A stretch of 64,000 bases of DNA from Lewinellaceae bacterium (GCA_020636255.1 JACJYE010000001.1:549501-613500); one strand, 5' to 3'; positions 1 to 9,061 are shown, counted from the first letter of the stretch. Numbers and translations are program-made. Notes: a model not told the origin generated them from the sequence alone.

Positions 1-639
1 GACTTTCTCTTTCAGGCCCGGCGCGTCGTGGAAGATGAAGCCCTCCCATTCGCGCGCCGGCAGAGCCCTGCGTTCTACCTGCCGCGCCCGTGCCGGGATC
101 GCGTCGCTCAGCGCCGACCGCGTGTTGGAGCCGGAATGGCAGCAATCGAACAACATAGCCACCTGAGCCTGCTTATCCACAGCAAGCTCGCGGATGAGGT
201 ATCGGAATTCTTTATCGGATAAGACCGTATCGCCCGGGTCTTTTTTTCCGGGCTGCCGGAAATCCGTGCAGATGATGCCGGCGATGTTGCTGTCTAATTC
301 TTCTTCCTGGAAAGATTCGAGCGATGTAGCTTCCCGGATGCCATGCCCGGAATAGTAAAAAAGGGCAAAATCTCCGGGTTTTGCTTTGCCCAGGTGGCCG
401 CGGATAGCCGCTGTGATGGCTGCTTTGTCGGCCTGCTGGTTCAGTATAGGGGGCAGGAGGTGAATGGCGCTGAAGCGGGCCTGTAGGAAAGGCTCCTGCA
501 GGAGGCCTTCCATCAGCCGCACATCGTTGACACAACCCGATAATTGTTTCTCGGCAGGCAGATAGGGGTAGTCATTGATCCCGGCCAGCACGGCATAAAG
601 AGCCGGCAGGCCTTTTTCTTTTACATTCGTTTTCGACAT
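1..639 (-). CDS. Caspase-family (peptidase C14-like) protein, partial at its C-terminus
   Basis: The first 213 residues of a caspase-fold cysteine protease; the rest lies beyond the left edge. The start is the ATG at 639 and the frame is open to base 1. A Rossmann-like opening strand (residues 13-22) is followed by the catalytic-His motif YYSGHG (His99) and the catalytic-Cys motif DCCHSG (Cys167 by alignment to metacaspases). Both dyad residues are intact. Prokaryotic members often fuse this domain to sensor or effector modules, but that part would lie off the window. The gene follows the membrane protein at 704-2359 on the same strand with a 64-base gap, so they are probably co-transcribed. 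Family members cleave after Arg/Lys or Asp; the specificity here is unknown. No signal peptide is seen, so it is probably cytoplasmic. Confidence 0.9.
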   Translation of the reverse strand, partial: MSKTNVKEKGLPALYAVLAGINDYPYLPAEKQLSGCVNDVRLMEGLLQEPFLQARFSAIHLLPPILNQQADKAAITAAIRGHLGKAKPGDFALFYYSGHGIREATSLESFQEEELDSNIAGIICTDFRQPGKKDPGDTVLSDKEFRYLIRELAVDKQAQVAMLFDCCHSGSNTRSALSDAIPARARQVERRALPAREWEGFIFHDAPGLKEKV

Positions 640-703
640 ATCAGTTTTTTTGGGTGGACGCAAACAGGCCGGCTAACAGCGGCTGGCCACTGTGTATCCA
701 GGA

Positions 704-2359
704 TTATTTCCCAATGAAGGCCGCCACAGCATCGTCGCTGGTCAATGAGCGGGAGAAAATGTCGGAGACGACACCCCAAAGGAATACCTTCAGGTAGTCG
801 AGCAGGCCATCGGCGCCGAAGGTGTCGCCCGCCTGGATATAGATCTCGTTGAGGCCAAGCAGCAGCAGCACGATAAAAGTAACCAGCGTGGCCAGCGGGC
901 GGATGAGGCTATAGCGCACTCTGGCCGTTACTTTTACACCGGAAAGGGCCTGCATAACGCGTAGGAAAGCTTTTTCCAGTTTTCCGGGCTCCCTGCCTTC
1001 TGCCTGTGGTGTTTCGCCGCTCTGCAGCGATTCCATCAGCTTTTCAAGCTGCCGCTTCACCACTTCTGCCGCCGGAGCGGCAAGCTCGTCGAAAAAGCCT
1101 TTGCTGCTGCCTGTTTCAGCCGAGATCATCTCGTCGAGGGTATGCAGGCCGCTCATAGCTTCAGCTTCTTTTCCCTCCATGATCATGTCGCGCACCAGCC
1201 GGAACTGCTGGCTGGCCTTTTGTTTGGCCTCCGCATTGGCATTGCCGGTTTTGAATTGCTCTTCCATCCGCTCAAAGAGCGCTTCCAGTTCCCGGGCCTG
1301 TGCTATCTTTTTCTCCAGTGGCGGGAATTTTTGTGCTACGGTTTCTCTGGCTTCATCGCTGAACACGCCGTTGATATCCGCCTCCAGCTTGTCCAGTTCA
1401 TCCCACAGCTGCTTGCGGGCCAGTTTGTCGCTCAGCTGTTCGGCCTGGGCCCGGAGCGGGAGCAGCCGGCGTATCAGTACGATCTGGCCCTGGGCCTTGT
1501 TCAGGTCCTTGATCAGGCGGCCCAGAAAAATCCCCAGCAACAGGGTAACGATGACCCAGAACGAGCCTGCCCGGGCCGATAGCGTGAGGGGCATAGACAA
1601 GGGTTCCGGGTAGTCTTTAAAATATACCCGCAATTCACCTTCGTACTGGTCGGCCTTCAGTTTTCGCTCCATATCCTGCCGGAAGCGGAAACGCAGCATC
1701 TCCAGTTCGCTGGCATGCAGGTTCTTATCGGCATTCTCCCAGCTGACGAACGATTCGGTGAGGGCATCTTTGGTATTCTCTCCTATCAGGACGAGGGAAA
1801 AGCTATCCATGTTTACAGTGGTGGGCCCTTCATTTTCGACCCTGAAGTTGATGCCCTCCTGGCGGATGCTGGCAGGCAGCAGGAAGTTGAGAAAAGATGG
1901 CGCTACGGTTTTCAGGCTTAATGCCGGCCCGTCTTCTACGATGCGCACCTGCCCTTCGCGGCTCAGCTCTATCGAAACCGGAACCTCCCACCGGCAACCG
2001 CCGCCCTGCTGGCTCAACTCGAGGGTGCCGGTGAAAAGGCCGGGCTGGCTTGCACCCTGAATACTATATACCAGGCTGCTGCTTTTCCCCGCTCCTATGG
2101 AAAGGGTATGAGCCGACAGCGCAATATTATCGGCCGCGATAAAATAACCGCTGGATGCATCCTGCAAAGGCGACAGGCTGGCCGCCAATTCCACCCCAGC
2201 CTGGCTTCTCAGCATCAGGAGCCCTGAATAATTGCCCGCTTCGCCATCCAAAACAGCCTGGATATGGAGCGGCCCGAATGATACGAGGCTATCGCATTGA
2301 GTTGCTGCAGATTGCCAGCAGCAAAGGAGGGCCAGGAATATGAACAGTGGCTTAGGCAT
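704..2359 (-). CDS. Membrane protein with exported beta-rich region and cytoplasmic coiled coil, upstream of caspase gene
   Basis: Family not recognised. From the ATG at 2359 it is 551 aa with a signal peptide (about residues 1-20, hydrophobic core FIFLALLCCW). An exported, beta-rich region of about 245 residues follows. A membrane segment lies at about 266-283, then a charged helical, probably coiled-coil region (285-470), then two C-terminal hydrophobic segments (486-505 and 521-537). The reading frame extends upstream to 2515, but that extension is low-quality sequence and the signal peptide decides the start. The architecture suggests a transmembrane sensor: outside domain, membrane span, cytoplasmic helices. 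It is the promoter-proximal gene of a pair with the caspase-like protease, so a role in presenting or activating that protease is plausible but inferred. Confidence 0.75.
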   Translation of the reverse strand: MPKPLFIFLALLCCWQSAATQCDSLVSFGPLHIQAVLDGEAGNYSGLLMLRSQAGVELAASLSPLQDASSGYFIAADNIALSAHTLSIGAGKSSSLVYSIQGASQPGLFTGTLELSQQGGGCRWEVPVSIELSREGQVRIVEDGPALSLKTVAPSFLNFLLPASIRQEGINFRVENEGPTTVNMDSFSLVLIGENTKDALTESFVSWENADKNLHASELEMLRFRFRQDMERKLKADQYEGELRVYFKDYPEPLSMPLTLSARAGSFWVIVTLLLGIFLGRLIKDLNKAQGQIVLIRRLLPLRAQAEQLSDKLARKQLWDELDKLEADINGVFSDEARETVAQKFPPLEKKIAQARELEALFERMEEQFKTGNANAEAKQKASQQFRLVRDMIMEGKEAEAMSGLHTLDEMISAETGSSKGFFDELAAPAAEVVKRQLEKLMESLQSGETPQAEGREPGKLEKAFLRVMQALSGVKVTARVRYSLIRPLATLVTFIVLLLLGLNEIYIQAGDTFGADGLLDYLKVFLWGVVSDIFSRSLTSDDAVAAFIGK

Positions 2360-2694
2360 AACAGAATGAGGTAGGTTGTGGTGAATAGGGTTCGAAAAAA
2401 TACGCAAAATCATGGGATTATTCCAAGCTGAAGGGCCGAAGCCTGTAAGAGAAAGAGAGAAAACCCGGGGAAATGTCGGCCCTGTATGTAAATAGTGGGG
2501 CAAAAAAGAATACACATTATAAAAAAAATAATGTATTTAAATCCAGAAACAAGCCGAAAAACAAACACTAATTTGTTGCAAATCAAATAATTGATTCGCA
2601 TTCAATTCTAATAACCAACTCAGAAATTTCATGAAATGTACTTACTCTGCCCTGATAAAAGGGCCACCTTTGTAAGGTCAACGGAAGAAAAGAA

Positions 2695-2926
2695 GTTGAC
2701 GCGATTATTCAGAAGAGAATAATTGAACGACTTGCTACTAGCAAAAAAAATTGCAGATTACCTGACCGGCACCTGCAATTTTGAAGTAGGATATAATCCC
2801 ACGAATACAAATTATAATCTCATGAAAGATTTTGAGGATATCAACGGATATCCTCAGTTTTGGTATGTAGATAGCCTCTCAAAGCTCTTTTGGAAACCGG
2901 CTAACGATGTTGGCCGGTTTTTTTTA
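2695..2926 (+). ncRNA. Candidate small structured RNA
   Basis: Three stem-loops lie on one strand within about 220 bases. The first is 2702-2710 paired with 2717-2725 (loop AGAAGA, one G-T wobble). The second is 2833-2842 paired with 2847-2856, a perfect 10-bp stem closed by loop AACG. The third is the intrinsic terminator at 2894-2920. A hairpin series ending in a terminator with no good protein frame is what a small RNA gene looks like. A motif CACCTTTG at about 2668-2675 is one base off the Bacteroidota -7 box TAnnTTTG, but no clear -33 partner was found. It matches no RNA family I know. The 5' end is a guess. Confidence 0.35.
2894..2925 (+). terminator. Rho-independent terminator
   Basis: Perfect 8-bp stem AAACCGGC (2894-2901) / GCCGGTTT (2913-2920) with an 11-base loop, ending in a run of T to 2925. 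The T-run is only on the plus-strand side, so it ends a plus-strand transcript, yet no recognised plus-strand gene lies upstream. Confidence 0.75.
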
Positions 2927-3101
2927 TTTCCCTCAAAGATAACACTTTTTTCTTAATATGGCGATTTTTTTTTCGCCCCCCCATTTGTATCAATCTCTTC
3001 AGTTTATTCGGTTTACGGGTAAAATCATGGAAGGTTACGAATTATCAGAAAAAAGATATTTTTTTTCTTATCAAGTATCCATCAAAAATAAGTTTGCCGA
3101 T

Positions 3102-4154
3102 TCACCTAAAGCTGTTATTAATGTCTTCCAGCAGCGCTGAGCCGGGATTCAGGTGCTCTTCCTGCAGCGTATTAAGCGGCACCTCAACAGTTTCTTCCAG
3201 TTCGTGTAACCCCTGGCTCTCAGGGTCTATATAGAGCAGCCCGGTGAGTATTTCCCCTTTGATCTTGGATTCCAGCAGGCGCGTCACGGCCGAGCTCCGG
3301 TCGGTCGGGTCCCAGTGTGGCGCCAGTTTGTGAAGCTGGATGACGGAGCCGTCGTGCAGTTCGACAGAAGCGGAATGCCCGGGTTGATAGCTCACGGTGA
3401 TCTCTTCCCGGTGCGGCACGAAGTCGATAGTTGCCGTAGCCTCCAGGTGAGCGCGCACGTAATCGTATGATTTTGTAGACTGAGGTTTGTTGTTGAAGGT
3501 GACGCAGGGGGAGATGACGTCCAGCAATGCGAAGCCCGGGTGCGACATGGCCGCTTTGATCAGCGGTACCAGCTGTTTTTTATCGCCGGAAAAGCTACGC
3601 CCTACAAAGGTAGCGCCCAGTTCGAGGGCCAGGCCAACCAGGTCGATGGAGGGGAAGGGGTTTACAGAGCCTGTTTTGCTCTGCGCACCCGCATCGGCCG
3701 TAGCAGAGTGCTGGCCCTTGGTCAGGCCGTAGCAGCCGTTATTCATGACGATATACACCATATTCACATTGCGGCGTATGGCATGCACGAACTGCCCCAT
3801 GCCAATGGAGGCCGAGTCGCCGTCGCCTGATACCCCCAGGTAGATCAGCTCGCGGTTGGCGAGGTAAGCACCCGTTGCGATCGACGGCATGCGCCCGTGC
3901 ACGGTGTTGAAGCCATGCGAATTGCTCAGAAAATAGGTCGGGGTTTTGGAAGAACAACCGATGCCCGACAACTTGGCCAGGCGATGGGGCTCGATCGACA
4001 GCTCATAACAGGACTGGACTATAGCACCGCTGATAGAGTCATGGCCGCAACCTGCACAAAGTGTGGAAATGGCGCCTTCATAATCGGCTTTGGCATATCC
4101 TATCTTATTTTTAGGCAGTTCAGGATGCCTGAACCTGGGCTTTATGTACGTCAT
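3102..4154 (-). CDS. korB: 2-oxoacid:ferredoxin oxidoreductase, beta subunit (KorB-like)
   Basis: A 350-aa thiamine-diphosphate-binding subunit of a 2-oxoglutarate/2-oxoacid:ferredoxin oxidoreductase, which oxidatively decarboxylates a 2-oxoacid to an acyl-CoA and reduces ferredoxin. It has the cluster cysteines LCAGCG (Cys33, Cys36) and GIGC (Cys67), an HGR motif near residue 86, and the ThDP/Mg motif GDGDSASIG (110-118) followed by NNGCYGLTKGQ. The start is the ATG at 4154, which overlaps the end of korA by 35 bases; a longer frame to 4229 lies wholly inside korA and lacks family similarity. It is the last gene of a three-gene overlapping cluster. The substrate is most likely 2-oxoglutarate, by analogy to KorAB; pyruvate or branched-chain 2-oxoacids are alternatives. 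Confidence 0.93.
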   Translation of the reverse strand: MTYIKPRFRHPELPKNKIGYAKADYEGAISTLCAGCGHDSISGAIVQSCYELSIEPHRLAKLSGIGCSSKTPTYFLSNSHGFNTVHGRMPSIATGAYLANRELIYLGVSGDGDSASIGMGQFVHAIRRNVNMVYIVMNNGCYGLTKGQHSATADAGAQSKTGSVNPFPSIDLVGLALELGATFVGRSFSGDKKQLVPLIKAAMSHPGFALLDVISPCVTFNNKPQSTKSYDYVRAHLEATATIDFVPHREEITVSYQPGHSASVELHDGSVIQLHKLAPHWDPTDRSSAVTRLLESKIKGEILTGLLYIDPESQGLHELEETVEVPLNTLQEEHLNPGSALLEDINNSFR

Positions 4155-5970
4155 CTTGTGTTGATTCGCTTTGGAAAGTTTTGATAATCTGTTGCTCGAT
4201 CGTATCAGCGGGGATGGGCTTGCCATCATAGTTCAGTATCGGGATCAGTTTGCGGGGCGATATTTCCAGCTCGTTGATCAGCAGGCTCCGCATCTGCGCG
4301 TCCCTGTTCTGTTCGATGACAAACACCTTCTCATGCTGGTTGATAAACTCCAGGGCCGTATCGTTAAAGGGGAAGCTGAGGATACGCAGCGCGTCCAGCT
4401 CGACGCCGCGTTCCCTGAGCAGGGCCATAGCTTCCAGCGCAGCGTATGTAGTGGTGCCGAAAAAGGCCATGCCGTACTTATGCCGGTTCTCGCTCTGATA
4501 GAGCTCCGGGGCAGGCACTTTTTGTTTGGCAGTTTCCCATTTACGGATCAAGCGGTCTACATTGCGCATATAAGCTTCGCCGTTCTCAGTATACCTGGCG
4601 TATTCGTCCTTGGATGTTCCCCGGGTAAAAAAGGACCCCTTTGTAGGGTGCGTACCCGGAATGGTGCGGTAACAAACCCCGTCGCCGTCGACATCCAGGT
4701 AGCGCCCGAATTTTTCGATCTTTTCCAGTTCTTCTGCGTTCAGCACCTTGCCACGGTCATAGGCGCGGTTATCGTCCCATTTCAAAGGGGGCGACATGTG
4801 CTCGTTCATGCCCAGGTCGAGGTCCGACATCACGAGAACCGGCGTTTGAAAACGGTCGGCCAGGTCTAATGCCGTGGCGGTCATTTCGAAGCATTCGGCA
4901 GGCGTGCTTGGAAAGAGCAGGATGTGTTTCGTATCGCCGTGCGACGCATAAGCGCTCGACAGGATATCGGGCTGCTGCGTACGTGTAGGCATGCCCGTGG
5001 AAGGCCCGCCGCGTTGTACATTGATCAGCACAGCAGGGATCTCTGCAAAATAGGCCAGGCCCAGGAATTCGCTCATCAGGGAGACCCCCGGCCCACTGGT
5101 AGCGGTAAATGCGCGCGCGCCATTCCAGGTGGCGCCGATAACGACCCCCATGGCCGCCAGCTCATCTTCGGCCTGGACGATGGCGAATTTCCGCTTGCCG
5201 CTTTCAGGGTCAACCCGAAGTTTATGGGCGTATTTACCAAAAGCGCTGACGACGGAGGTCGATGGCGTAATGGGATACCAGGCCGCCACAGTGGCGCCCC
5301 CATAGATGGCGCCCAATGCACAGGCCGTATTCCCGTCGATGAGGATACTGTCCTTCACGTTGTCCCGCCTTTCCAGCCGGATGCCCAGGGGGTATTCATA
5401 GTTGTCGTGGACGTACTGCCGCCCCAGGTTCAGCGCTTTGATATTGGGCGCGATCAGCTTTTCTTTCTTTTGGAACTGGTCGCGGATAATGCTTTCCAGT
5501 ACTTCGAACTCGATGTCCAGCAAAGCCGACAAAGCGCCGACGTAAACGACGTTCTTGAACAACTGCCGCTGCCGGGGGTCGCTGTAATGGTGCATCACCA
5601 TGCTCGTCATAGGAACGCCGATATAGTGAATATCGTCTCTGACGAGCTCCGGATGTAATTTTTTGGTGCTGTCGTATAAAAAGTAGCCTCCGGGCTTGAC
5701 CGACCTGACATCTTCCGCCATGCTCTGCGGATTGACGCAAGCCATCAGATCAACGCCTTCCCTGCGCCCCAGGTATCCTTTTTCGCTGATGCGGACTTCG
5801 TACCAGGTCGGCAGGCCCTGTATATTGGAAGGGAAAATATTCTTTGGCGTAACCGGTATGCCCATCCGGAAGATCGCCTTGGCGAACATATTATTGGCGC
5901 TGGCGGAGCCTGTGCCGTTCACATTGGCGAACCGGACGACAAAATCGTTTACAGCATTAAGTTGTTCCAT
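4120..5970 (-). CDS. korA: 2-oxoacid:ferredoxin oxidoreductase, fused gamma-alpha subunit (KorA-like)
   Basis: A 616-aa protein fusing the gamma domain (about residues 10-200; opening NVNGTGSASAN) to the alpha pyrimidine-binding domain (from about residue 215, GNTACALGAIYGG, with AAWYPITPSTS). This fusion is typical of the two-subunit KorAB enzymes. It forms the catalytic complex with the downstream beta subunit. The ATG at 5970 overlaps the end of the upstream flavoprotein gene by 22 bases, and its own end overlaps korB by 35 bases, so the three are surely one transcript with coupled translation. In aerobic Bacteroidota such enzymes can replace or supplement the 2-oxoglutarate dehydrogenase step of the TCA cycle; that role is inferred. 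Confidence 0.93.
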   Translation of the reverse strand: MEQLNAVNDFVVRFANVNGTGSASANNMFAKAIFRMGIPVTPKNIFPSNIQGLPTWYEVRISEKGYLGRREGVDLMACVNPQSMAEDVRSVKPGGYFLYDSTKKLHPELVRDDIHYIGVPMTSMVMHHYSDPRQRQLFKNVVYVGALSALLDIEFEVLESIIRDQFQKKEKLIAPNIKALNLGRQYVHDNYEYPLGIRLERRDNVKDSILIDGNTACALGAIYGGATVAAWYPITPSTSVVSAFGKYAHKLRVDPESGKRKFAIVQAEDELAAMGVVIGATWNGARAFTATSGPGVSLMSEFLGLAYFAEIPAVLINVQRGGPSTGMPTRTQQPDILSSAYASHGDTKHILLFPSTPAECFEMTATALDLADRFQTPVLVMSDLDLGMNEHMSPPLKWDDNRAYDRGKVLNAEELEKIEKFGRYLDVDGDGVCYRTIPGTHPTKGSFFTRGTSKDEYARYTENGEAYMRNVDRLIRKWETAKQKVPAPELYQSENRHKYGMAFFGTTTYAALEAMALLRERGVELDALRILSFPFNDTALEFINQHEKVFVIEQNRDAQMRSLLINELEISPRKLIPILNYDGKPIPADTIEQQIIKTFQSESTQDDVHKAQVQAS

Positions 5971-7745
5971 ATCGGCGCAGCTTTTGTCACTTGATACAAA
6001 TACTTCTGCATATCCCATGCGGCGGTGGGGCACCGCTCTGCGCACAGGCCGCAATGCAGGCAAACGTCTTCGTCCTTGATCATAACGCGGCTTGTTGGCA
6101 GGTTTTCTGACACATAAAGGTCCTGGGAAGTATTATGGGCCGGAGCGCTGAGGTTCATGCGCAGCTCCGCTTCTTCTTCGTTAGCGGTAAAAGTGATGCA
6201 GGAGGTGGGGCAAATATCCACACAGGCATCACATTCGATACAGCGGCTGGTGTTGAAAACGGTCTGCACATCACAGTTGAGGCACCGCTGGGCCTCCTTG
6301 AACCCTGTAGGCTGGTCGAAGCCGAGCTCTACTTCGAGCTTGCGGTCCTGAAGCGCGCGTTGCTTGTCGACGTGGGGGACCAGATAACGGGCGTCATTGA
6401 CCACCGGGCTGTCGTAGGCCCATTCGTGGATGCCCATTTTCTGGCTCACGAGGTTAGTCATCGGCGCCGGGCGGTTGTATACGGATTCTCCTCTGCAGAA
6501 CAGGTCGATGGAAATGGCTGCCTGATGCCCGTGTGCAACGGCTGTGATGATATTTTTGGGCCCGAAGGCGGCGTCGCCGCCGAAGAAAACGCGGTCGAGG
6601 GTCGACTGGAAGGTGATCTTGTCCACGACGGGCAGGTCCCAGTTGCCAAATTTTATGCCGATATCCCGTTCGATCCAGGGGAAGGCGTTATCCTGGCCGA
6701 TGGCGACCAGCACATCGTCGGCTTCCAGGAACACATCGGGCTCCCCGGTGGGGATCAGGGTCCTTTTGCCTTTTTCATCGTAGATGGCGGCTACCTTTTC
6801 GAATAGGGCCCCTTTGAGTTTTCCGTTTTCCACTACAAACTTCTTCGGGGGCATATTATTGAGGATGGTGACACCCTCGCGCTGTGCGTCCTCGATCTCC
6901 CAGGGCGATGCTTTCATATCGCGGAAAGGGCTGCGCACCACTACCGTAACCTGCTCAGCGCCCAGGCGAAGAGACGTGCGGCAGCAATCCATAGCGGTAT
7001 TTCCCCCGCCCAGGACCAGCACTTTTTTGCCGATCCGGCTGGTATGGCCAAAAGCCACGCTGGCGAGCCATTCGATGCCGATATGGATATGCTCTTTGGC
7101 ATCCCAGCGGCCCGGCAGCTTGGGCAGGTCGCCACCCCGCGGGGCGCCGGTGCCGACGAAGATGGCATCGTAATCCTTTTCCAGCATGTCTCTCATACTG
7201 GAAATATAGGTATCGAACTGGGCATGGACGCCCATATCCAGTACATAGTTCACCTCTTCATCCAGCACGGACTCGGGCAGGCGGAACGAGGGGATCTGAC
7301 TACGCATCATGCCGCCGCCGGCTTTCTGGTCGTCGTAGAGGTGGAGCTCATAACCAAGCGGGGCAAGGTCGCGGGCAACGGTCAGCGAGGCGGGCCCGCC
7401 GCCGATGAGGGCGATCTTTTTGCCGTTTTTCTGTTTTGGGGCTGCGGGCAAGAGCCCCTGAACCTCATTCTTATTGTCGGCCGCCACGCGCTTGAGGCGG
7501 CAAATGGCCACTGGTTCTTCCTCTATCCTGCCGCGCCGGCAGGCCGGCTCGCAGGGCCGGTCGCAAGTGCGGCCGAGGATACCGGGAAATACGTTGGATT
7601 CCCAGTTGACCAAATAAGCTTCCGTATACCGCTCAGCTGCGATCAGGCGGATGTATTCCGGCACCGGCGTATGCGCCGGGCAGGCGTACTGGCAGTCCAC
7701 CACTTTATGGAAGTATTCCGGGTCTTTGATATTGGTCGGCTTCAA
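5949..7745 (-). CDS. GltD-like NAD(P)H/FAD oxidoreductase with C-terminal 2x[4Fe-4S] ferredoxin domain
   Basis: A 598-aa flavoprotein related to the small subunit of glutamate synthase. The N-terminal cysteine set (Cys18, Cys22, Cys61, Cys65, Cys69) is the GltD-type iron-sulfur site. A first dinucleotide motif, IGGGPAS (about 114-120), binds FAD and a second, VLGGGNTAMD, binds NAD(P)H. The FAD-contact motif FFGGDAAFGP follows. The C-terminus adds two [4Fe-4S] ferredoxin motifs beginning at about Cys502 (CIECDACVDICP) and Cys562 (CLHCGLCAERCP). It is the first gene of the korAB cluster and overlaps korA by 22 bases. It most likely passes electrons between the oxidoreductase's ferredoxin and NAD(P); this is inferred from domain content and operon position. 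The ATG at 7745 is the natural start. Confidence 0.9.
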   Translation of the reverse strand: MKPTNIKDPEYFHKVVDCQYACPAHTPVPEYIRLIAAERYTEAYLVNWESNVFPGILGRTCDRPCEPACRRGRIEEEPVAICRLKRVAADNKNEVQGLLPAAPKQKNGKKIALIGGGPASLTVARDLAPLGYELHLYDDQKAGGGMMRSQIPSFRLPESVLDEEVNYVLDMGVHAQFDTYISSMRDMLEKDYDAIFVGTGAPRGGDLPKLPGRWDAKEHIHIGIEWLASVAFGHTSRIGKKVLVLGGGNTAMDCCRTSLRLGAEQVTVVVRSPFRDMKASPWEIEDAQREGVTILNNMPPKKFVVENGKLKGALFEKVAAIYDEKGKRTLIPTGEPDVFLEADDVLVAIGQDNAFPWIERDIGIKFGNWDLPVVDKITFQSTLDRVFFGGDAAFGPKNIITAVAHGHQAAISIDLFCRGESVYNRPAPMTNLVSQKMGIHEWAYDSPVVNDARYLVPHVDKQRALQDRKLEVELGFDQPTGFKEAQRCLNCDVQTVFNTSRCIECDACVDICPTSCITFTANEEEAELRMNLSAPAHNTSQDLYVSENLPTSRVMIKDEDVCLHCGLCAERCPTAAWDMQKYLYQVTKAAPIWNNLML

Positions 7746-7837
7746 GGTCTTCTGTTATTTTTTTACACCGTCAATCGTTTACAAATAAATAAGGCCGGGT
7801 GACAAAAATGTAAAATTTTAATTAATCAATCGAGTTT

Positions 7838-9061
7838 TTAATGAAAATATTGTTTTGACATCAATGCCTGCATTTCAGGGCTCAGTTGCCTCGCGGCGGA
7901 TGGCATCAGGCGGATCGACCGGCAACCGTTGAAGGCCATGAATTTTCCGAGGCTTTTAACCAGTTCGGCTTCCGTTTCTTCTCTCAACTCGCCGGCTTCC
8001 AACACCAGGTTATTGATATAAAGGCACCTGCTTTTCCTGTCGGCTTTGGCGTCGAGCTGCCCGACGAAGCTGTTGCCGTATAGCAGGGGGAGGCCGAAGT
8101 AGCCGACCCGGCGTTTGGCTGCCGGCGTATAACATTCCAGGGTATAGGAAAAGCCGAACAGTTCTTCCAGCCTTTTGCGCTGGATCACCAGGTTGTCGAA
8201 AGGGGAAAGGATGTGCAGCCTGGCAGGTGGCCTCGGCTGTGAAAGTTGTTCCAGGGCGCCTCGATGCAGATAATAAAGGGTATCGCCCTGGCCTTCCACG
8301 CGGGCGCTTATCAACTCGCCGGCTGCCAGCATATCAGCCAGCCCGTCCTTCAGGGCCGGTTGGATGTTCCGCAGCAGGTAACCTATTTCGCTGGCCTTTA
8401 CCAGCCCGTGAGCCCGGATATCACGCGCTATCAGATAACGAATATATGCATCCCTGGCGGGGAGCTTCTTGTCTATTCCCGATGGGAGTATGTCGTGAGG
8501 CAATCCGTAGGTTTTCTGGAAGCCCCGCCGGCCGGCAACCATGATGCGCCCTTCCATAAAAAGCTGGCGCAGCGCCAGGTTATAAGGGTTGCGCGACCAG
8601 TCCATGCCGTTGCCGCCAGGCCGGGCCGGGCTGTCAGCTTTGAAATCTTTGGACATCAGGGGCCCTTCCCGGCGGATGCGATCCAGCACATGGCCTGCGA
8701 GTTGGTGGTCTTTTTCGAACCAGAAGGCCTTACCGTTAAGGAACTCTTCTTTCCGGCAGAGGCTGAAACGGTAATCCGCCATGGGCAAATAGGCGGCGGC
8801 ATGGGCCCAGTATTCAAATACGGCCCGGCTTTCTTCGAGCGCCTTTAAATGAGCTTCCTGATAGCCTTCCACGCGGCTCCAGAGCACATGGTGATGGGCC
8901 CTTGCAACGACGGAGATGGTGTCGATCTGCACGTATCCCAGGTGTTCTATAACCTTTCGGGCGCCTTCTGCCCCGGTGAAGCTTGTTGAAGTGCCGAGCA
9001 ACTGGCTGTTTACGGCCAGCGTTCGGGCTTCATGAATACTGAGTGTTAGCAATTTGGCCAT
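7838..9061 (-). CDS. YcaQ/AlkX-type winged-helix DNA glycosylase (crosslink repair family)
   Basis: A 407-aa protein of the HTH_42 (formerly DUF1006) family, which includes E. coli YcaQ/AlkX and Streptomyces AlkZ. These enzymes excise alkylated bases and unhook interstrand crosslinks. The catalytic Q-hydrophobic-D motif is visible as VQIDT (Gln45-Ile46-Asp47), the YcaQ version rather than the QxQ of AlkZ. Repeated winged-helix segments fill the middle, and the length fits the family. It is a single gene, 92 bases beyond the start of the GltD-like gene, with its own leader. Its role in DNA repair is inferred from the family; the biological substrate in this organism is unknown. Confidence 0.85.
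   Translation of the reverse strand: MAKLLTLSIHEARTLAVNSQLLGTSTSFTGAEGARKVIEHLGYVQIDTISVVARAHHHVLWSRVEGYQEAHLKALEESRAVFEYWAHAAAYLPMADYRFSLCRKEEFLNGKAFWFEKDHQLAGHVLDRIRREGPLMSKDFKADSPARPGGNGMDWSRNPYNLALRQLFMEGRIMVAGRRGFQKTYGLPHDILPSGIDKKLPARDAYIRYLIARDIRAHGLVKASEIGYLLRNIQPALKDGLADMLAAGELISARVEGQGDTLYYLHRGALEQLSQPRPPARLHILSPFDNLVIQRKRLEELFGFSYTLECYTPAAKRRVGYFGLPLLYGNSFVGQLDAKADRKSRCLYINNLVLEAGELREETEAELVKSLGKFMAFNGCRSIRLMPSAARQLSPEMQALMSKQYFH

Larger units (their letters stand above)
2360..3101. other. 742-base intergenic region without a convincing protein gene
   Basis: AT-rich gap between the start of the membrane protein and the end of the KorB-like gene. It holds three stem-loops at 2702-2725, 2833-2856 and 2894-2920, the last with a T-tract. 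Open frames here are short, start at TTG, or run through the terminator hairpin, so I do not call them as proteins. The segment after 2930 contains long T and C runs and no structure I can name. Confidence 0.6.

Noticed and set aside
173..181. Perfect DnaA box TTATCCACA in the caspase gene
   Set aside because: A single copy inside coding sequence with no companion sites or AT-rich DNA nearby; chance is enough.
2723..2956. Plus-strand 77-codon frame
   Set aside because: It starts at TTG inside a hairpin and reads through an intrinsic terminator. The structured RNA reading is more likely.
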